Positions 6,752 to 7,464 of a stretch of DNA of 7,464 nucleotides are shown piece by piece; the stretch's first letter is position 1, and the number at the start of each line of letters is the position of its first letter. The DNA lies in assembly GCA_002415465.1 (NCBI GenBank), contig DHYT01000150.1:1-7464 (forward strand), in the 5' to 3' direction. A program made the position numbers and the translations under genes. Below the pieces are notes generated by a model. The model worked only from the letters and a program-made list of their open reading frames with translations. It was not told where the DNA came from and ran no database searches. The DNA is from Desulfobulbaceae bacterium UBA5123 (GTDB taxonomy: Bacteria > Desulfobacterota > Desulfobulbia > Desulfobulbales > UBA5123).

Positions 6752-6783
6752 CGGCCACCGGCACGGCGGCCGTTTGGATTTTG
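6752..6783 (+). terminator. Probable intrinsic terminator after the hybrid kinase
   Basis: The arms at 6752-6760 and 6764-6772 pair at 8 of 9 positions (one A-C mismatch) around a 3-base loop, and TTTGGATTTT follows. It starts 4 bases after the kinase stop codon. The T tract is interrupted by GGA, so partial readthrough into the receiver genes is plausible. Confidence 0.55.
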
Positions 6784-6797
6784 CGAGAATTTCTAAT

Positions 6798-6801
6798 GGA
6801 G
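6798..6801 (+). promoter_or_regulatory. Ribosome binding site fixing the first receiver-protein start
   Basis: GGAG lies 7 bases before the ATG at 6809 but only 1 base before the ATG at 6803, so 6809 is the likelier start. The difference is two residues. Confidence 0.55.
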
Positions 6802-6808
6802 CATGACA

Positions 6809-7195
6809 ATGACGACAGCGGAGGAAGGCGGCAGGAAGATCCTGATCGTTGACGACAACCGCGACAACCGCGAACTGGTGGTGAAGATTCTCACCCGGAA
6901 CGGCTATCGCACCTGCGAGGCGATCGACGGCGAGGATGCCATAACCCAGGCCGTGGCCGAGCGCCCGGACCTGATCCTGATGGACATCTCCCTGCCCAAG
7001 CTCGACGGCATGGAGGCCACCCGGCGGCTGCACGCGATGGCGGAATTCAGCGCCACCCCGATCATCGCCCTCACCGCGCACGCCATGCGCGGCGACCGCG
7101 AAAAGGCGCTGGCCGCCGGCTGCTGCGATTACATCGCCAAGCCGATCAACGTGCGCGAACTCGCGGCGCAGATTGCCCGCAACCTCAACGGATAA
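6809..7195 (+). CDS. Single-domain response regulator (receiver only)
   Basis: This 128-residue protein is one CheY/DivK-like receiver with no output domain. It has the acidic pair Asp15-Asp16 in IVDDN, phosphoacceptor Asp59 in LMDISLP, Thr89 in ALTAHA and Lys111 in IAKPI, so all key residues are present and it should be phosphorylated normally. The ALTAHAM and DYIAKPI stretches are typical of receivers linked to hybrid-kinase relays. It begins 61 bases after the hybrid kinase, across a terminator-like hairpin, and ends 5 bases before the next receiver gene, with which it is likely co-translated. It probably works as a phosphate shuttle or by protein contact rather than by binding DNA. The pairing with the upstream hybrid kinase is inferred from position only. 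Confidence 0.92.
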   Translation: MTTAEEGGRKILIVDDNRDNRELVVKILTRNGYRTCEAIDGEDAITQAVAERPDLILMDISLPKLDGMEATRRLHAMAEFSATPIIALTAHAMRGDREKALAAGCCDYIAKPINVRELAAQIARNLNG

Positions 7196-7200
7196 GAGCC

Positions 7201-7464
7201 GTGACCAAGGAAAAGATCCTCATCGTCGACGACACCATGGACACCGTCGAGCTGCTCCGCAAGCGCTTCCGGGCCGAGGGCTACGATACCGCCGAGGCCT
7301 ACGACGGCGAGGAGGCGCTGGTCAAGGTGGCCGAATACCGGCCGGACCTGCTGATCCTCGACGTGATGATGCCCAAGCTCGACGGCATCTCGGTCTGCCG
7401 GCAGCTCCGCATCGACCCGGCCACCCGCCATCTGCCGATCCTGATGCTCACCGCCAAGAGCGAG
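7201..7464 (+). CDS. Response regulator, N-terminal receiver domain, 3'-partial
   Basis: A GTG start at 7201 lies 5 bases after the preceding stop. The 88 visible residues cover most of a receiver domain: Asp10-Asp11 in IVDDT, phosphoacceptor Asp54 in ILDVMMP, and Thr84 in MLTAK. The conserved Lys and anything after it lie beyond the window. No other start codon with a better ribosome site is seen; AAGAG at 7194-7198 is too close to be strong, so translational coupling with the upstream receiver gene is likely. The gene could be another receiver-only protein, a regulator with an output domain (for example GGDEF, HD-GYP or DNA-binding), or a receiver fused to a kinase; the visible part does not decide between these. 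Confidence 0.88.
   Translation, partial: MTKEKILIVDDTMDTVELLRKRFRAEGYDTAEAYDGEEALVKVAEYRPDLLILDVMMPKLDGISVCRQLRIDPATRHLPILMLTAKSE

Overview
The window is GC-rich bacterial DNA with every gene on the + strand. It suggests an anaerobic, cytochrome-rich member of the Desulfobacterota (Desulfobulbales or Desulfuromonadales type). This is an inference from the cytochrome c554-like tetraheme protein, the periplasmic CXXCH sensor domain, the cysteine-rich 'two-CW' module and the density of two-component proteins. No taxonomic marker is present.

Layout. (1) 1-1083: the 3' part of a DNA-repair gene in which an endonuclease III (Nth) C-terminal half is fused in frame to a complete exonuclease III/ExoA-type AP endonuclease. 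(2) 1084-1198: a spacer with a TTGACA promoter candidate and a Shine-Dalgarno sequence. (3) 1199-2743: a soluble histidine kinase with an N-terminal receiver, a PAS domain and a kinase core. (4) 2744-2972: a 229-base spacer with a promoter candidate and an unusual cluster of AAACG/CGTTT inverted half-sites. (5) 2973-3464: an exported tetraheme cytochrome c. (6) 3466-6747: a 1093-residue membrane hybrid kinase with a c-type heme motif in its periplasmic domain, HAMP, a Cys-rich PAS, a second HAMP-like stretch, the kinase core, a two-CW Cys module, a canonical receiver and a degenerate receiver. (7) 6752-6783: a terminator-like hairpin. (8) 6809-7195: a stand-alone receiver protein. (9) 7201-7464: the start of another receiver protein, cut by the window end.

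Working together. The cytochrome and the hybrid kinase are one base apart and almost certainly co-translated. Both carry c-type heme motifs facing the periplasm. The simplest reading is a redox or ligand-sensing signal system in which the small multiheme cytochrome partners with, or supplies electrons to, the heme sensor domain. The kinase then signals through its own receiver and probably through the downstream receiver-only proteins. The window shows five receiver domains but no DNA-binding output domain and no obvious Hpt domain, so the output lies elsewhere or in the truncated last gene. The repair gene at the left edge is functionally unrelated but is notable as a fusion of two consecutive base-excision-repair enzymes.
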